The notes: generated by a model from the sequence alone, not told the origin. Counted from the stretch's first letter, positions 30,718 to 39,416 are shown. The stretch: DNA of 40,221 nt from Salsipaludibacter sp038233055 (GCA_038233055.1 JBBSMS010000012.1:1-40221); one strand, 5' to 3'. Program-made: numbers and translations.

Positions 30718-32045
30718 GCCTCCGCTCCCCCGCCACTCGTCCCGTCGATCGTCCCGGGGGTCGGGCCGTCGGCAGGCTGGTCCACGAAGTCGACGTCGAC
30801 GCCCACCTCCCAACCCGCGACGCGCACGACCTCGTCCACGTCCTTGTCGCCGCGTCCGGACATCGTCAACACCACTCGTGCACCCGGTTCCAGCAGGTCC
30901 GAGCCGTGCCGCAGCAACCAGCCGACCGCGTGCGCCGGTTCCAGCGCCGGGATGATCCCCTCGAGTTCGCACGTGCGACGGAAGCCGAACAGGGCATCGT
31001 CGTCGGTCGCCGACACGTAGGTCGCGCGGCCAGTCTCGGCGAGGTGGGCGTGCTCTGGCCCGACGCCGGGGTAGTCCAGGCCGGCCGAGACCGAGTGGGC
31101 GGGCTGGACCTGGCCGTCGTCGTCGACCAGGGCGACCATCCGCGCCCCGTGCAGGATCGCCTCGCGACCCTCGCTGATCGTCGCGGCCGAGTGGCCCGAC
31201 CCGATGCCCTTGCCCGCGGCCTCCACGCCGACCAGGGCCACCGACTCGTGTTCGATGTAGTCCGCGAACGACCCGATCGCGTTGGAGCCACCGCCCACGC
31301 AGGCGATCACCGCGTCCGGCAGGTCGGCCGGACCGCCCGGGGCGTCGCCGGCCTGGGCCACCCACTGCTCGCGCGACTCGCGCGAGATCACGGCCTGCAG
31401 TTCGCGGACCATGGTCGGGAAGGGGTGCGGGCCCATGGCCGACCCGATCAGGTAGTGGGTGGTGTCGACGTTGGTCACCCAGTCGCGCATCGCCTCGTTG
31501 ATGGCGTCCTTGAGGGTCCGACTGCCGGACTCGACCGGGATCACCTCGGCACCCAGCAGTTGCATCCGCACGACGTTCAGGCGCTGGCGCCGGCAGTCCT
31601 CGGCGCCCATGTAGACCGTGCAGTCCAGCCCGAACAGGGCCGCGGCCGTGGCCGTGGCGACGCCGTGCTGGCCGGCCCCGGTCTCGGCGATCACGCGCGG
31701 CTTGCCCATGCGCCGGGCCAACAGGGCCTGCCCCACGACGTTGTTGAGCTTGTGGGAGCCGGTGTGGGCCAGGTCCTCGCGCTTGAGGTGGACCTCGAAG
31801 CCGGCCTCCTCGGACAGGCGGCGGGCGTGGTAGAGCGGGGTCGGACGGCCGCCGTAGCGGGTGCGCAGCAGGTCCAGTTCGGCGAGGAACGCCGAGTCGG
31901 ACTGGGCGGTCTCCCACGCGGTGGTCAACTCGTCGAGCGCGCCGAACAGGGACTCGGGGACGAACTGGCCCCCGAAACGGCCGAAGTACCCGGGGCGGGC
32001 CTCCGTCGGGACAGGGCTGGTGGTCATGGCAGTGGTGCCGGTCAT
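30714..32045 (-). CDS. trpB: TrpB: tryptophan synthase beta subunit
   Basis: The 443-residue PLP enzyme joins indole to serine. Landmarks: GYFGRFGGQFVPESLFGALD, GGRPTPLYHARRLSE, the Schiff-base lysine K99 in HTGSHKLNNV, ETGAGQHGVATATAAALFGL, CVGGGSNAIGSFADYIEHES and MSGRGDKDV. Length is slightly over the usual 400 because of a 15-residue start and a C-terminal tail after the last conserved motif. I chose ATG at 32043-32045, with GAAGG upstream; another ATG six codons further in and one ten codons upstream are possible. It is 123 bases after trpC and overlaps trpA. Confidence 0.95.
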   Translation of the reverse strand: MTGTTAMTTSPVPTEARPGYFGRFGGQFVPESLFGALDELTTAWETAQSDSAFLAELDLLRTRYGGRPTPLYHARRLSEEAGFEVHLKREDLAHTGSHKLNNVVGQALLARRMGKPRVIAETGAGQHGVATATAAALFGLDCTVYMGAEDCRRQRLNVVRMQLLGAEVIPVESGSRTLKDAINEAMRDWVTNVDTTHYLIGSAMGPHPFPTMVRELQAVISRESREQWVAQAGDAPGGPADLPDAVIACVGGGSNAIGSFADYIEHESVALVGVEAAGKGIGSGHSAATISEGREAILHGARMVALVDDDGQVQPAHSVSAGLDYPGVGPEHAHLAETGRATYVSATDDDALFGFRRTCELEGIIPALEPAHAVGWLLRHGSDLLEPGARVVLTMSGRGDKDVDEVVRVAGWEVGVDVDFVDQPADGPTPGTIDGTSGGGAEA

Positions 32046-32168
32046 CGGGATCAACCTTCGTGTCGATGGTGCCACGTCGACGGCTGTGCGGCCGGGATCG
32101 GTGCTGGCCGTGCGACGGGTGGGGGTCGGCTCGGGCCGGTCCGGGCAGTGGTCACCGGGACCGGCCCA

Positions 32169-32984
32169 TCACCATCGACGAGCGCGCGACGCCGCGGTGG
32201 CCGGCGACCGGCCTGCCTCCACCAGGGCGGTGGCGGCCGCGAGCGGGTCCGACGCCATCACCAGCGACTCCCCGACCAGGACCGCGTCGGCACCGGCACG
32301 GGCGGCGCGAGCCACGTCGTCGGGACCTCGGATCCCGGACTCGGCCACGGCCACGACGCCGTCGGGCAGGAGCGGGCGCAGGCGGTCGAACGCGCCCCGG
32401 TCGACCTCGAAGGTCTGCAGGTTGCGGGCGTTCACGCCGACGACGGCAGGTTCGATCGCCAGGGCCCTCACCAGTTCCTGCTCGTCGTGCACCTCCACCA
32501 GGCACGCGAGGTCGAGGTCGCGGGCCGCGGTCGCGAGGTCGGCGAGGTCGTCGTCGTCGAGCGCGGCCACGATCAGCAGGACGGCCGCCGCGCCCGCCAC
32601 CCGGGCCTGCACCACCTGGTGGACGTCGACGGTGAAGTCCTTGCGCAAGGTCGGCGTGCCCAGCGCGGACACGGCCTCGAGGTCCGCCAGCGTCCCCTTG
32701 AACCGGTCGGGTTCGGTCAGGACCGAGATCGCCGCCACGCCGGCCTGGACATAGGCGCGACCCTGGGCGGCCGCGTCCAGGTCGGGCGCGAGGTCGCCCT
32801 TGGACGGTGACGCCCGCTTGACCTCGGCGATGACGCCCACACCGGGCGCCGACAGCGCGTCGACGAACAATGGCGGTGCCGTGGGGACCACGTCCGCGCG
32901 CAGCGACGCGGTGTCGCGTTCGGCGCGGTCGGCGGCCACCCGGACACGGGCCTCGTCCAGCAACAGGTCGAGGAAGGCGGTCAC
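32169..32984 (-). CDS. trpC: TrpC: indole-3-glycerol phosphate synthase
   Basis: The 271-residue TIM-barrel enzyme closes the indole ring from carboxyphenylaminodeoxyribulose phosphate. The active-site block VIAEVKRASPSKGDLAPDLD supplies E54, K56 and K62; K117 lies in TPTLRKDFTVD; VGVNARNLQTFEVD and VAVAESGIRGPDDV complete the barrel. It is a single-function TrpC, with no fused TrpF domain. The GTG start overlaps the trpE stop (GTGA). The C-terminal tail (AGRSPATAASRARRW) is unconserved. Confidence 0.95.
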   Translation of the reverse strand: MTAFLDLLLDEARVRVAADRAERDTASLRADVVPTAPPLFVDALSAPGVGVIAEVKRASPSKGDLAPDLDAAAQGRAYVQAGVAAISVLTEPDRFKGTLADLEAVSALGTPTLRKDFTVDVHQVVQARVAGAAAVLLIVAALDDDDLADLATAARDLDLACLVEVHDEQELVRALAIEPAVVGVNARNLQTFEVDRGAFDRLRPLLPDGVVAVAESGIRGPDDVARAARAGADAVLVGESLVMASDPLAAATALVEAGRSPATAASRARRW

Positions 32985-34504
32985 GTTCCACTGCCCGTCG
33001 AGCCGTCGGTCGGTGCCTCGTCGCCCCAGCCTTCAGCGGCGCGGACGGCCGCCAGCAGCGCACCGGCCTTGTCGCGAGACTCCTGTTGTTCGGCGGCCGG
33101 GTCGGAGTCCGCCACGATGCCGGCTCCGGCCTGCACGTGCACCACGCCGTCCTTGACCACGGCCGTCCGCAGCGCGATGCAGGTGTCGAGGTTCCCCGAG
33201 AAGTCGACGTAGCCGACCGCGCCGGCGTAGAGGCCGCGCCGGGACGGTTCCAGTTCGTCGATGATCTCCATCGCCCGCACCTTCGGCGCACCGGACACGG
33301 TCCCGGCCGGGAACACCGACCGCAGCACGTCGACCGGTGTCAGCCCGTCGCGCAGCGTCCCGGTGACCGAGCTGACCAGGTGCATGACGTGGCTGTAGCG
33401 CTCGACGACCATCATCTCCTGGACCTCGACCGTCCCGATCTCGCACACGCGCCCGAGGTCGTTGCGGCCGAGGTCGACCAGCATCACGTGCTCGGCCCGC
33501 TCCTTGGCGTCGGCGGCCAGTTCCTGTTCCAGGCGCCGGTCCTCGGCCTCCGTCCGTCCGCGGGGCCGGGTGCCCGCGATCGGCCAGGTCTCGACATGGC
33601 GGCCCTTGACCTGCACCAGTGCCTCGGGCGACGATCCGACGACCTGGAAGTCCTCGAAGTCGAAGTAGAACAGGTACGGCGACGGGTTGATGACGCGCAG
33701 GACGCGATACAGGTCGAACGGGTCGGCGGTCATCGGGGCCGACAGGCGCTGGCTGACCACCGTCTGGAAGGTGTCCCCCGCGACGATGTACTCCTTGACC
33801 CGGTCGACCATCGCCTCGTAGGCACCGGCGTCGAGGTTGGAGGTGGCCTCCACCGCCTCACCCATGACCGGTGGCGGCTTGGGGGCAGGTGCCACCGATG
33901 TCGCCAGCCGGTCGATCAGGTCGTGGGTCGCCTCGACCGCGCGGTCGTACTGGGCCGCGGGGTCGTCGCCGATGAGGACGTTGGTCACCACCGTCATGGT
34001 CTGGCGCAGGTGGTCGAGACCGACCACGTGGCGGTGCACGATCATCAGCACGTCGGGCAGGCCGAGGTCGTCGGAGCCCGTGTCGGGGATGTCCTCGACC
34101 TCGCGCACCGCGTCGTAGCCGATCACGCCGACCGCACCCCCGTGCAGGGGCAGGGACGGGAAGTCGGGGGCATGCAGTTCGTGCATCAGCGCGTCGAGGG
34201 CGGCCAGCGGCCCGGCGGCGTCCGCCACGGCGGCCGGCAGTTCGACGCCGTCCGCGGCCTCCCAGGTCACCTCGTCGCCGTCGCCCCGCAGGGTCAGCAT
34301 CGGGTCGGCGCCGATGAACGAGTAGCGCCCCCAGTTGCGACCCTGTTCGGCGGACTCCAGGAGGAAGGTGGGACCGTCCCCGCGCAGCCGGGCGTACACC
34401 GACAACGGGGTGTCGAGGTCGGCCAGCAACTCCCGGTGGATGGGGACGACGGTGTGGTCGGCCGCGAGCGCCAGGAAGGTGTCGCGATCGGGGACGATGG
34501 TCAC
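32981..34504 (-). CDS. trpE: TrpE: anthranilate synthase component I
   Basis: The 507-residue enzyme makes anthranilate from chorismate with ammonia from TrpG. The feedback-binding motif LLES is present in FLLESAEQGRNWGRYSFIGA. The chorismate-binding domain has FQTVVSQRLSAPM, NPSPYLFYFDFEDFQVVGSS, IAGTRPRGRTEAEDRRLEQE, MLVDLGRNDLGRVCEIGTV and FPAGTVSGAPKVRAMEIIDE. Length is normal and no TrpG domain is fused; trpG and trpD must be elsewhere. GTG start overlaps the hisI stop, and its own stop overlaps trpC, so three genes are chained by GTGA junctions. Confidence 0.96.
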   Translation of the reverse strand: MTIVPDRDTFLALAADHTVVPIHRELLADLDTPLSVYARLRGDGPTFLLESAEQGRNWGRYSFIGADPMLTLRGDGDEVTWEAADGVELPAAVADAAGPLAALDALMHELHAPDFPSLPLHGGAVGVIGYDAVREVEDIPDTGSDDLGLPDVLMIVHRHVVGLDHLRQTMTVVTNVLIGDDPAAQYDRAVEATHDLIDRLATSVAPAPKPPPVMGEAVEATSNLDAGAYEAMVDRVKEYIVAGDTFQTVVSQRLSAPMTADPFDLYRVLRVINPSPYLFYFDFEDFQVVGSSPEALVQVKGRHVETWPIAGTRPRGRTEAEDRRLEQELAADAKERAEHVMLVDLGRNDLGRVCEIGTVEVQEMMVVERYSHVMHLVSSVTGTLRDGLTPVDVLRSVFPAGTVSGAPKVRAMEIIDELEPSRRGLYAGAVGYVDFSGNLDTCIALRTAVVKDGVVHVQAGAGIVADSDPAAEQQESRDKAGALLAAVRAAEGWGDEAPTDGSTGSGT

Positions 34505-34914
34505 GACGTGACCTCCGCCGGCGTCGTGGACGTCGGGTTGGCCACGAGGTCACCGGGACGACGGTAAAAACACGTGCGCTCGCCGGTGTGGCACGCCGCG
34601 CCCACCTGGTCCACGGTCACCAGAAGGGTGTCCGCGTCGCAGTCCACGCGCAGGTCACGCACGTGCTGGACGTGCCCGGAGGTCTCACCCTTGCGCCACA
34701 GCTCGCCGCGGGACCGGGACCAGAAGACGGTCCGGCCCTCGCGCACGGTCGCGGACACGGCCTCGGCGTCCATCCAGGCCACCATCAGCACCTCGCGCGA
34801 GTCGTGGTCCTGGACGACCGCCGGCACCAGTCCGGTCGCGTCGAAGCTCAGGTGGGCGACCAGGTCCGCGGGTTCCACGCCCGTGTCGCCGGGCCCCGCG
34901 TCGTCGGATGCCAC
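34501..34914 (-). CDS. hisI: HisI: phosphoribosyl-AMP cyclohydrolase
   Basis: The 137-residue enzyme opens the purine ring of PR-AMP, the third step of histidine synthesis. Conserved blocks: GLVPAVVQDHDSREVLMVAW, FWSRSRGELWRKGETSGH, and the metal sites D91, C92, D93, D95 in DCDADTLL plus C108 and C115 in ACHTGERTCFYR. No HisE pyrophosphohydrolase domain is fused. AAAGG lies eight bases before the GTG. It heads the trp run, a histidine gene translationally coupled to trpE, which ties the two pathways into one transcript. Confidence 0.96.
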   Translation of the reverse strand: MASDDAGPGDTGVEPADLVAHLSFDATGLVPAVVQDHDSREVLMVAWMDAEAVSATVREGRTVFWSRSRGELWRKGETSGHVQHVRDLRVDCDADTLLVTVDQVGAACHTGERTCFYRRPGDLVANPTSTTPAEVTS

Positions 34915-35036
34915 GCCGATGCCTTTGTCGTCGAGCCGGGACCCGCGAGCCTATCGGCGGTCCGAGCGCCCCCGAACCGCCCTCGGAGCGCCGATGCCGG
35001 TCCTCGGGCGGCCGTTGGAGCAAATGGCCGCCGCCC

Positions 35037-35669
35037 TCACCCGCGGTGCTCGTCGATGCCCGGTCGGCGGCCGCCGCGGTGCTGACGGTGGGCCGCCAGA
35101 ACACCCTCGAAGTGGACCTGGGTCATGCCGAGACCGCGCGCGAGGTTGGTCAGGACGCCCAGGTCATGGTCGTCGACGGCCCCGTCGGCGTCGGCCACGC
35201 CGATGGCGGCCGAGACCACGTTCTCGAGACCGGCCGGGGACAACCGGGCCCCGACCGGTCCGGCTGCCGTCTCCACCTCGTCGCCGCGCACCGTGCCGTC
35301 GGCGGCCATGCGCTGGACGTCACCACCAAACGCGATCACGAACTCGCTGGCGGCCGCGACCTGGCCATCGGTGGATGATCCGTCGGCGAGCAGGGCCGTG
35401 GCCACCAGCGTGGCCAGGTCGCCCAACTCCCCGCTCATCCGCTCGGTCGTGGGACGGGCCAGGACCGACGGATCCCAGTCGGAACCGCAGGAGGTGCAGT
35501 GGATCGCCTCGCCCAGCACCTTCAACGGGATGAGCGGGATCCAGAACAGCGTGAACCAACGCCGCAACTCGACCTGCTCGGAGTCGCGGTCGCCGCCCTC
35601 CTGCGGGCACGAGAAGATCCCGTGGTCGAGCGTGCGGCGGCGGACGCGGAAGCCCCAGATGACGATCAT
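35037..35669 (-). CDS. zinc-ribbon / TerB-like domain protein
   Basis: The 210-residue protein starts MIVIWGFRVRRRTLDHGIFS and has a zinc-ribbon segment common in Actinomycetota: CPQEGGDRDSE, RRWFTLFWIPLIPLKVLGEA and CTSCGSDWDP. Only C21 remains of the first Cys pair; C58 and C61 form the second, so zinc may be held by fewer cysteines. A TerB-like helical domain follows (LATLVATALLADGSSTDGQV and AAIGVADADGAVDDHDLGVL) with acidic residues that may bind metal. The role is unknown; such proteins are often called TerB-family. ATG at 35667-35669 was picked because the conserved sequence begins there and GGGACC precedes it. It lies upstream of hisI on the same strand, 122 bases away. Confidence 0.85.
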   Translation of the reverse strand: MIVIWGFRVRRRTLDHGIFSCPQEGGDRDSEQVELRRWFTLFWIPLIPLKVLGEAIHCTSCGSDWDPSVLARPTTERMSGELGDLATLVATALLADGSSTDGQVAAASEFVIAFGGDVQRMAADGTVRGDEVETAAGPVGARLSPAGLENVVSAAIGVADADGAVDDHDLGVLTNLARGLGMTQVHFEGVLAAHRQHRGGRRPGIDEHRG

Positions 35670-35818
35670 GTCGGTCCCGTCGGGTCGTGGTCGGCGAGCG
35701 ACGCTACCGGGCGGCGCCCGCAGGTCCGCGGGACCGGACCATGCCGAGGCCATGACCGGTGGGGCGCGACCGCACCGGTGATGCGCGTACCGTCGGCAGC
35801 ACCCGTCCCGGAGCCGCC

Positions 35819-36271
35819 GTGGCCTCGCCAGTTCCGCCGTGCCCCTGTGGCCGTCCTCGCCGACGCGCCCTGGCGCCGGCGACCGAACGGGCCGAGGGGC
35901 CGGTGGCCGTGCGCATCGAGGGGGTCGGTGTCCTGGTGTGCGACGATGGGCACGCCGAGGTGGCCGACGACGACCTGGCCGGGCACCTGCTGACCGCCAT
36001 GGATGGCCAGCTGCTGACAGCCCGCAGCCGCCCGTTGCGCCACGACGATGCCTGCGGGGACTGCGGCGGCCTCCTCACGATGCCCGGCCGCAGCACCCAG
36101 ACGCCGGTGGTGGACGCCGCCGGACCCACCGTCGTGACCATGACCCCGTCCCTGCCGATGGTCCGCTGTCCGGACTGCGGTCGTGAGCAGGTCCCGTCCG
36201 CCGTTGGTCGCGCGTTGGTGGACCTGGTTCTCGTGGTGGTCGACGCGGTCGGCGGGACCGGCCGGACCTGA
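35819..36271 (+). CDS. hypothetical protein with cysteine pairs (possible zinc ribbons)
   Basis: The 150-residue protein is not recognised. It starts VASPVPPCPCGRPRRRALAP, has CDDGH, then a CGDCGG pair and later VRCPDCGRE, giving several Cys-X2-Cys motifs that would suit zinc binding. Between them are short strands, and the end is hydrophobic (VGRALVDLVLVVVDAVGGTG), perhaps a strand or membrane-associated helix. GTG at 35819 follows GGAG by five bases. It lies between hisF and the TerB-like gene, on the opposite strand to both, so it breaks the his-trp run. Its partner may be the neighbouring zinc-ribbon protein, as both genes diverge from one control region of about 150 bases. Confidence 0.7.
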   Translation: MASPVPPCPCGRPRRRALAPATERAEGPVAVRIEGVGVLVCDDGHAEVADDDLAGHLLTAMDGQLLTARSRPLRHDDACGDCGGLLTMPGRSTQTPVVDAAGPTVVTMTPSLPMVRCPDCGREQVPSAVGRALVDLVLVVVDAVGGTGRT

Positions 36272-36309
36272 CCGACCAGACGACGGATCGGGGTCCGACC
36301 AGCTCGTCG

Positions 36310-37107
36310 TCAGGTGTGCCGAACCACCACGCCCGCTGTCCCCATGGCCTCCTTGGCGGCCGCCACCTCGACCTCACCGAAGTGGAAGATCGACGCGGCC
36401 AGCACCGCCGAGGCGCCCGCGGACAGCACCGCCTCGGCCAGGTGGTCGGCCGTGCCGGCGCCACCCGAGGCGATCACCGGAATGGTCACCACGTCGGTCA
36501 CCGCACGGATCATCTCGACGTCGAACCCGGCCTTGGTCCCGTCCCGGTCCATCGAGTTCAACAGGATCTCCCCGGCGCCGAGGTCCTGCACCGACCGGCA
36601 CCACGTGACCAGGTCGATCGCCTCGGCCACCCGGCCCCCGCGCGTGGTCAGGTGGAAGCCGCTGGTGGCGGCGGCCCGGACCGCATCCGGGGCGTCGTCC
36701 GTCACGCGCCGGGCGTCGACCGACGCCACGACGGACTGGGATCCGAAGGCCGCGGCAGCCTCCCGAACCAGTTCCGGACGGCGGACCGCAGCCGTGTTGA
36801 ACGCGACCTTGTCCGCACCGGCGTGCAGCATCGTCCGGGCGTCCGCCACCGTCCGCAGGCCGCCCCCGACGGCGAACGGGATCGACACCTGGTCGGCGAC
36901 CCGCCGGACCACGTCGACCATCGTCTCACGGTCGTCGGAGGACGCGGTGATGTCCAGGAACACCAACTCGTCGATGCCCGCGGCGTCGTAGGCCGCCGCC
37001 AACGCGACCGGGTCCCCGGCGTCCCGCAGGTCGACGAAGTTGACCCCCTTGACCACGCGACCGCCGGTCACGTCCAGGCAGGCGATGACCCGGGCGGCGA
37101 CGGTCAC
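36310..37107 (-). CDS. hisF: HisF: imidazole glycerol phosphate synthase cyclase subunit
   Basis: The 265-residue (beta-alpha)8 barrel takes ammonia from HisH and makes imidazole glycerol phosphate and AICAR. Catalytic Asp12 is in RVIACLDVTGGRVVKGVNF and the second Asp in ILLNSMDRDGTKAGFD. VGGGLRTVADARTMLHAGAD, KVAFNTAAV and PVIASGGAGTADHLAEAV are typical. The GTG start overlaps the hisA stop (GTGA). hisH is not adjacent, which is unusual since it often lies upstream of hisA. Confidence 0.96.
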   Translation of the reverse strand: MTVAARVIACLDVTGGRVVKGVNFVDLRDAGDPVALAAAYDAAGIDELVFLDITASSDDRETMVDVVRRVADQVSIPFAVGGGLRTVADARTMLHAGADKVAFNTAAVRRPELVREAAAAFGSQSVVASVDARRVTDDAPDAVRAAATSGFHLTTRGGRVAEAIDLVTWCRSVQDLGAGEILLNSMDRDGTKAGFDVEMIRAVTDVVTIPVIASGGAGTADHLAEAVLSAGASAVLAASIFHFGEVEVAAAKEAMGTAGVVVRHT

Positions 37108-37862
37108 GAGGGCGACCCCGAGGCGTCCGCGTCGACGGACGCGCCTGCGGCCACCAGTGCCGCCTCCAGGGTGAAGGCCCCGGCGTACAGGGCCTTGCCG
37201 ACGATGGCGGCGTCGACCCGTTCGTGCAGTGTCGCGAGTGCGCTGACGTCGTGCAGCGTCGACACCCCGCCCGACGCCGTGACCGCCGCGTCGGTGGCAT
37301 CGGCCACCCGGGCCAGCATCTCGAGGTTCGGACCCTGCAGCATCCCGTCCCGGGCGACGTCGGTGTAGACGAACCGGGGCACGCCCATCGCACTGAAGAT
37401 CTCGATTGCCTCCCACAGGTCCCCCGCCTCCGTGGTCCACCCCCGTGCCTGCAGGACATCTCCGCGCGCGTCCAGGCCGACCGCAACCCGTGGTCCGACG
37501 CGGTCGAGCACCTCGCGGACGAAGTCGGGCTCGGTCAGCGCCATCGTGCCGAGCACGACCCGTTCCGCGCCGTAGCCCAGGCTGGCCTCGACGTCGGCCA
37601 GCGACCGCACACCGCCGGAGGCCTGCACACGCACGTCGGTGGCCGCCACGATCGCCTCGACCAGGTGGCGATTGCGTGGCTCGCCGGTGAATGCGGCGTC
37701 GAGGTCCACCACGTGCAGCCACGACGCACCCGCGTCCACGAACCGCTGCGCGGCCGCCAGCGGGTCCACGTCGTAGACGGTTTCGGCGTCGGCTGCGCCC
37801 TGGGTCAGGCGCACGGCGCGACCGTCCTTGATGTCGACGGCCGGGTACAGGGTGAGACTCAC
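37104..37862 (-). CDS. hisA: HisA / PriA-like phosphoribosyl isomerase
   Basis: The 252-residue barrel isomerises ProFAR to PRFAR. General acid/base residues D10 (YPAVDIKDGRAVRL) and D168 (RFVYTDVARDG) are in place. It also has the arginine and tryptophan pair R140 and W142 in LQARGWTTEAGDLW, which in M. tuberculosis PriA (Arg143, Trp145) lets one enzyme also do the TrpF reaction. No trpF occurs in the his-trp run, so the bifunctional form is likely. AGGA lies six bases before the GTG start. The tail (ADASGSPS) is unconserved. It heads hisA-hisF and diverges from the DUF427 gene. Confidence 0.95.
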   Translation of the reverse strand: MSLTLYPAVDIKDGRAVRLTQGAADAETVYDVDPLAAAQRFVDAGASWLHVVDLDAAFTGEPRNRHLVEAIVAATDVRVQASGGVRSLADVEASLGYGAERVVLGTMALTEPDFVREVLDRVGPRVAVGLDARGDVLQARGWTTEAGDLWEAIEIFSAMGVPRFVYTDVARDGMLQGPNLEMLARVADATDAAVTASGGVSTLHDVSALATLHERVDAAIVGKALYAGAFTLEAALVAAGASVDADASGSPS

Positions 37863-37974
37863 GAGGGTTCCTGGGCGAGAGCGGGCGGCGCGGCGGTGCA
37901 CGGGGTGACCGCGCCCGGAGGGTAGGCCGTGGTCGACGGTCCGTACGATCCCACCGAGACCCCGGGGAGCAACC

Positions 37975-38487
37975 ATGGCCAGCCGTCGCCGACCGCGCCC
38001 GGACCCGATCGGGCCCGGCCAGGAATCCGTGTGGGACTATCCGCGCCCGCCTCGACTGGAGCGCACGTCCGCCCATGTCGTCGTGGAGTTCGGCGGCGGT
38101 GTCGTGGCCGACACGACGGCGGCTTGGCGGGTGCTGGAGACCAGCCATCCCCCGGTCTACTACCTGCCGTTCGACGACGTCGACGACACCGCGCTGCGTC
38201 CCAACCCGAGCACCACCTTCTGCGAGTTCAAGGGCCGGGCGACCTACGTGGACGTCGTCGGCGCCGACGGGCGCGTCCAGGTCGCCGCCGGGTGGACCTA
38301 CCCGCAGCCGTCGCCTGGCTTCGAACCGCTGGCGGACACCGTCGCGCTCTACCCGGGCCGAATGGACCGGTGCCTGGTCGACGCCGAGGTGGTGAGGGCC
38401 GTGCAGGGCGACTTCTACGGCGGGTGGGTGACCCCCGACGTCGTCGGCCCGTTCAAGGGCGAGGCGCCCGACAGCATGTGGTGGTGA
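37975..38487 (+). CDS. DUF427 domain protein
   Basis: The 170-residue protein matches DUF427 throughout: GQESVWDYPRPPRLE, VYYLPFDDVDDTAL, STTFCEFKGRATYVDVV, VAAGWTYPQPSPGFEPLADT, ALYPGRMDRCLVDAEVV and FYGGWVTPDVVGPFKGEA. The family is small, beta-rich, cytoplasmic and of unknown function; one or more aromatic and cysteine residues are conserved. GGGGAG precedes the ATG closely. It is transcribed away from hisA. Confidence 0.92.
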   Translation: MASRRRPRPDPIGPGQESVWDYPRPPRLERTSAHVVVEFGGGVVADTTAAWRVLETSHPPVYYLPFDDVDDTALRPNPSTTFCEFKGRATYVDVVGADGRVQVAAGWTYPQPSPGFEPLADTVALYPGRMDRCLVDAEVVRAVQGDFYGGWVTPDVVGPFKGEAPDSMWW

Positions 38488-38491
38488 CGTA

Positions 38492-38527
38492 CCCGGGCAC
38501 CGACGCGGGATCGCGCGGGCGCCCGGG
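38492..38527. terminator. stem-loop between convergent DUF427 and FHA-LuxR genes
   Basis: CCCGGGC (38492-38498) pairs with GCCCGGG (38521-38527), loop 22 bases with inner GC pairs. It lies four bases after the DUF427 stop and shortly before the stop of the FHA-LuxR gene on the other strand, so it may end both transcripts. No T-run is present. Confidence 0.35.
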
Positions 38528-38544
38528 GATCGAGCAATCTGCCG

Positions 38545-39165
38545 TCAGGGAGCCATGAGGTCGTGCCGGATGGCCAGGGCCACGGCGCCCGCGCGGTTGG
38601 GAACCCCGAGTCGGGCGTAGATCTCCGACGCATAGGACTTGACGGTGCGATGGGTCAGGCCCAGTTCGTCCGCGATCTCGCGATTGCTGCGGCCGTCGGC
38701 CATCAGCGCCACGATCTCGGCCTGTCGTGGCGACAGGGTCGGCGGGGGCACCTCGCCGGCCGCGAGCACGACCTGGGTCACCTCCTCGATGGTCCCCATC
38801 GCGTTCGGGTCCTCGAACACCAGGGTGGTCGGACCGAAGGAGACGCGATCCCCGTGGCGGAGGATGCGGGGTCCCTCGATGGTGCGGCCGCCGACCGCGG
38901 GGCCCGCGGTCGACGACAGGTCGGTGACGACGACCGCGCTTCCCTGGATCGCGAGGCGGGCGTGGACGCGGGACACGCCGGGATGCTCCAGCACGATGTC
39001 GTTGGTGTGGCGGCGGCCCACCGTCAGCGAGGACGAGTCCAGGCGGTGCACGGTCCCCGCGAGGTCGCCGTCGGCGACGTGCAGGGTCGGGACCGGTTGG
39101 GAGGCCTCGATCGCCCGGCTGGCGGCGTCATCACCGGACAGGTGCTCGATGATCTGCTCGCTCAT
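38545..39165 (-). CDS. FHA domain / LuxR-type DNA-binding regulator
   Basis: The 206-residue protein fuses an FHA phosphothreonine-binding domain (about 30-120) with a C-terminal LuxR helix-turn-helix (about 143-206). In the FHA part R51 (LTVGRRHTNDIVL), S65 and H68 (GVSRVHARL) are present, but the usual Asn of the STNG motif is Ala87 (DLSSTAGPAVGG), so peptide binding may be weakened. The HTH reads LSPRQAEIVALMADGRSNRE, then ELGLTHRTVKSYASEIYARL, with normal LuxR spacing. There is no receiver domain. It may react to Ser/Thr kinase signals, as in other actinobacteria. GGGGG precedes the ATG. It is divergent from a GAF-ANTAR gene across a repeat-rich gap. Confidence 0.92.
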   Translation of the reverse strand: MSEQIIEHLSGDDAASRAIEASQPVPTLHVADGDLAGTVHRLDSSSLTVGRRHTNDIVLEHPGVSRVHARLAIQGSAVVVTDLSSTAGPAVGGRTIEGPRILRHGDRVSFGPTTLVFEDPNAMGTIEEVTQVVLAAGEVPPPTLSPRQAEIVALMADGRSNREIADELGLTHRTVKSYASEIYARLGVPNRAGAVALAIRHDLMAP

Positions 39166-39337
39166 CGCGTCACCCCCGGACGAGCGCCGGATTCGGACCG
39201 CGACATACCAGACGAGCGGGCACCATGGGCTGAAGATGACTTCACGGGGGTCCTCCTGTAGCCGAACGTTGTCACGACGGCATCTGCCGTGGCGACTCGG
39301 CCTCGGGTCTGGGAGGCGTGTTCCCCGTGGTCTGGGA

Positions 39338-39349
39338 GGAAGCGCTTCC
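39338..39349. promoter_or_regulatory. LacI-family-like palindromic operator
   Basis: GGAAGCGCTTCC is a perfect palindrome with a central GCGC, the design of LacI/GalR-family operators (for example CebR and CcpA sites have a central CG in such a dyad). It lies beside the direct repeats. No LacI-family gene is in the window, so the regulator is unknown. Confidence 0.35.
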
Positions 39350-39416
39350 ACTATGTCGCGTCGCCGGGCTCCTGTCAAGGCGGGCCCGCCCGCCGCGCAC
39401 GAACGTCCCGACCGGC

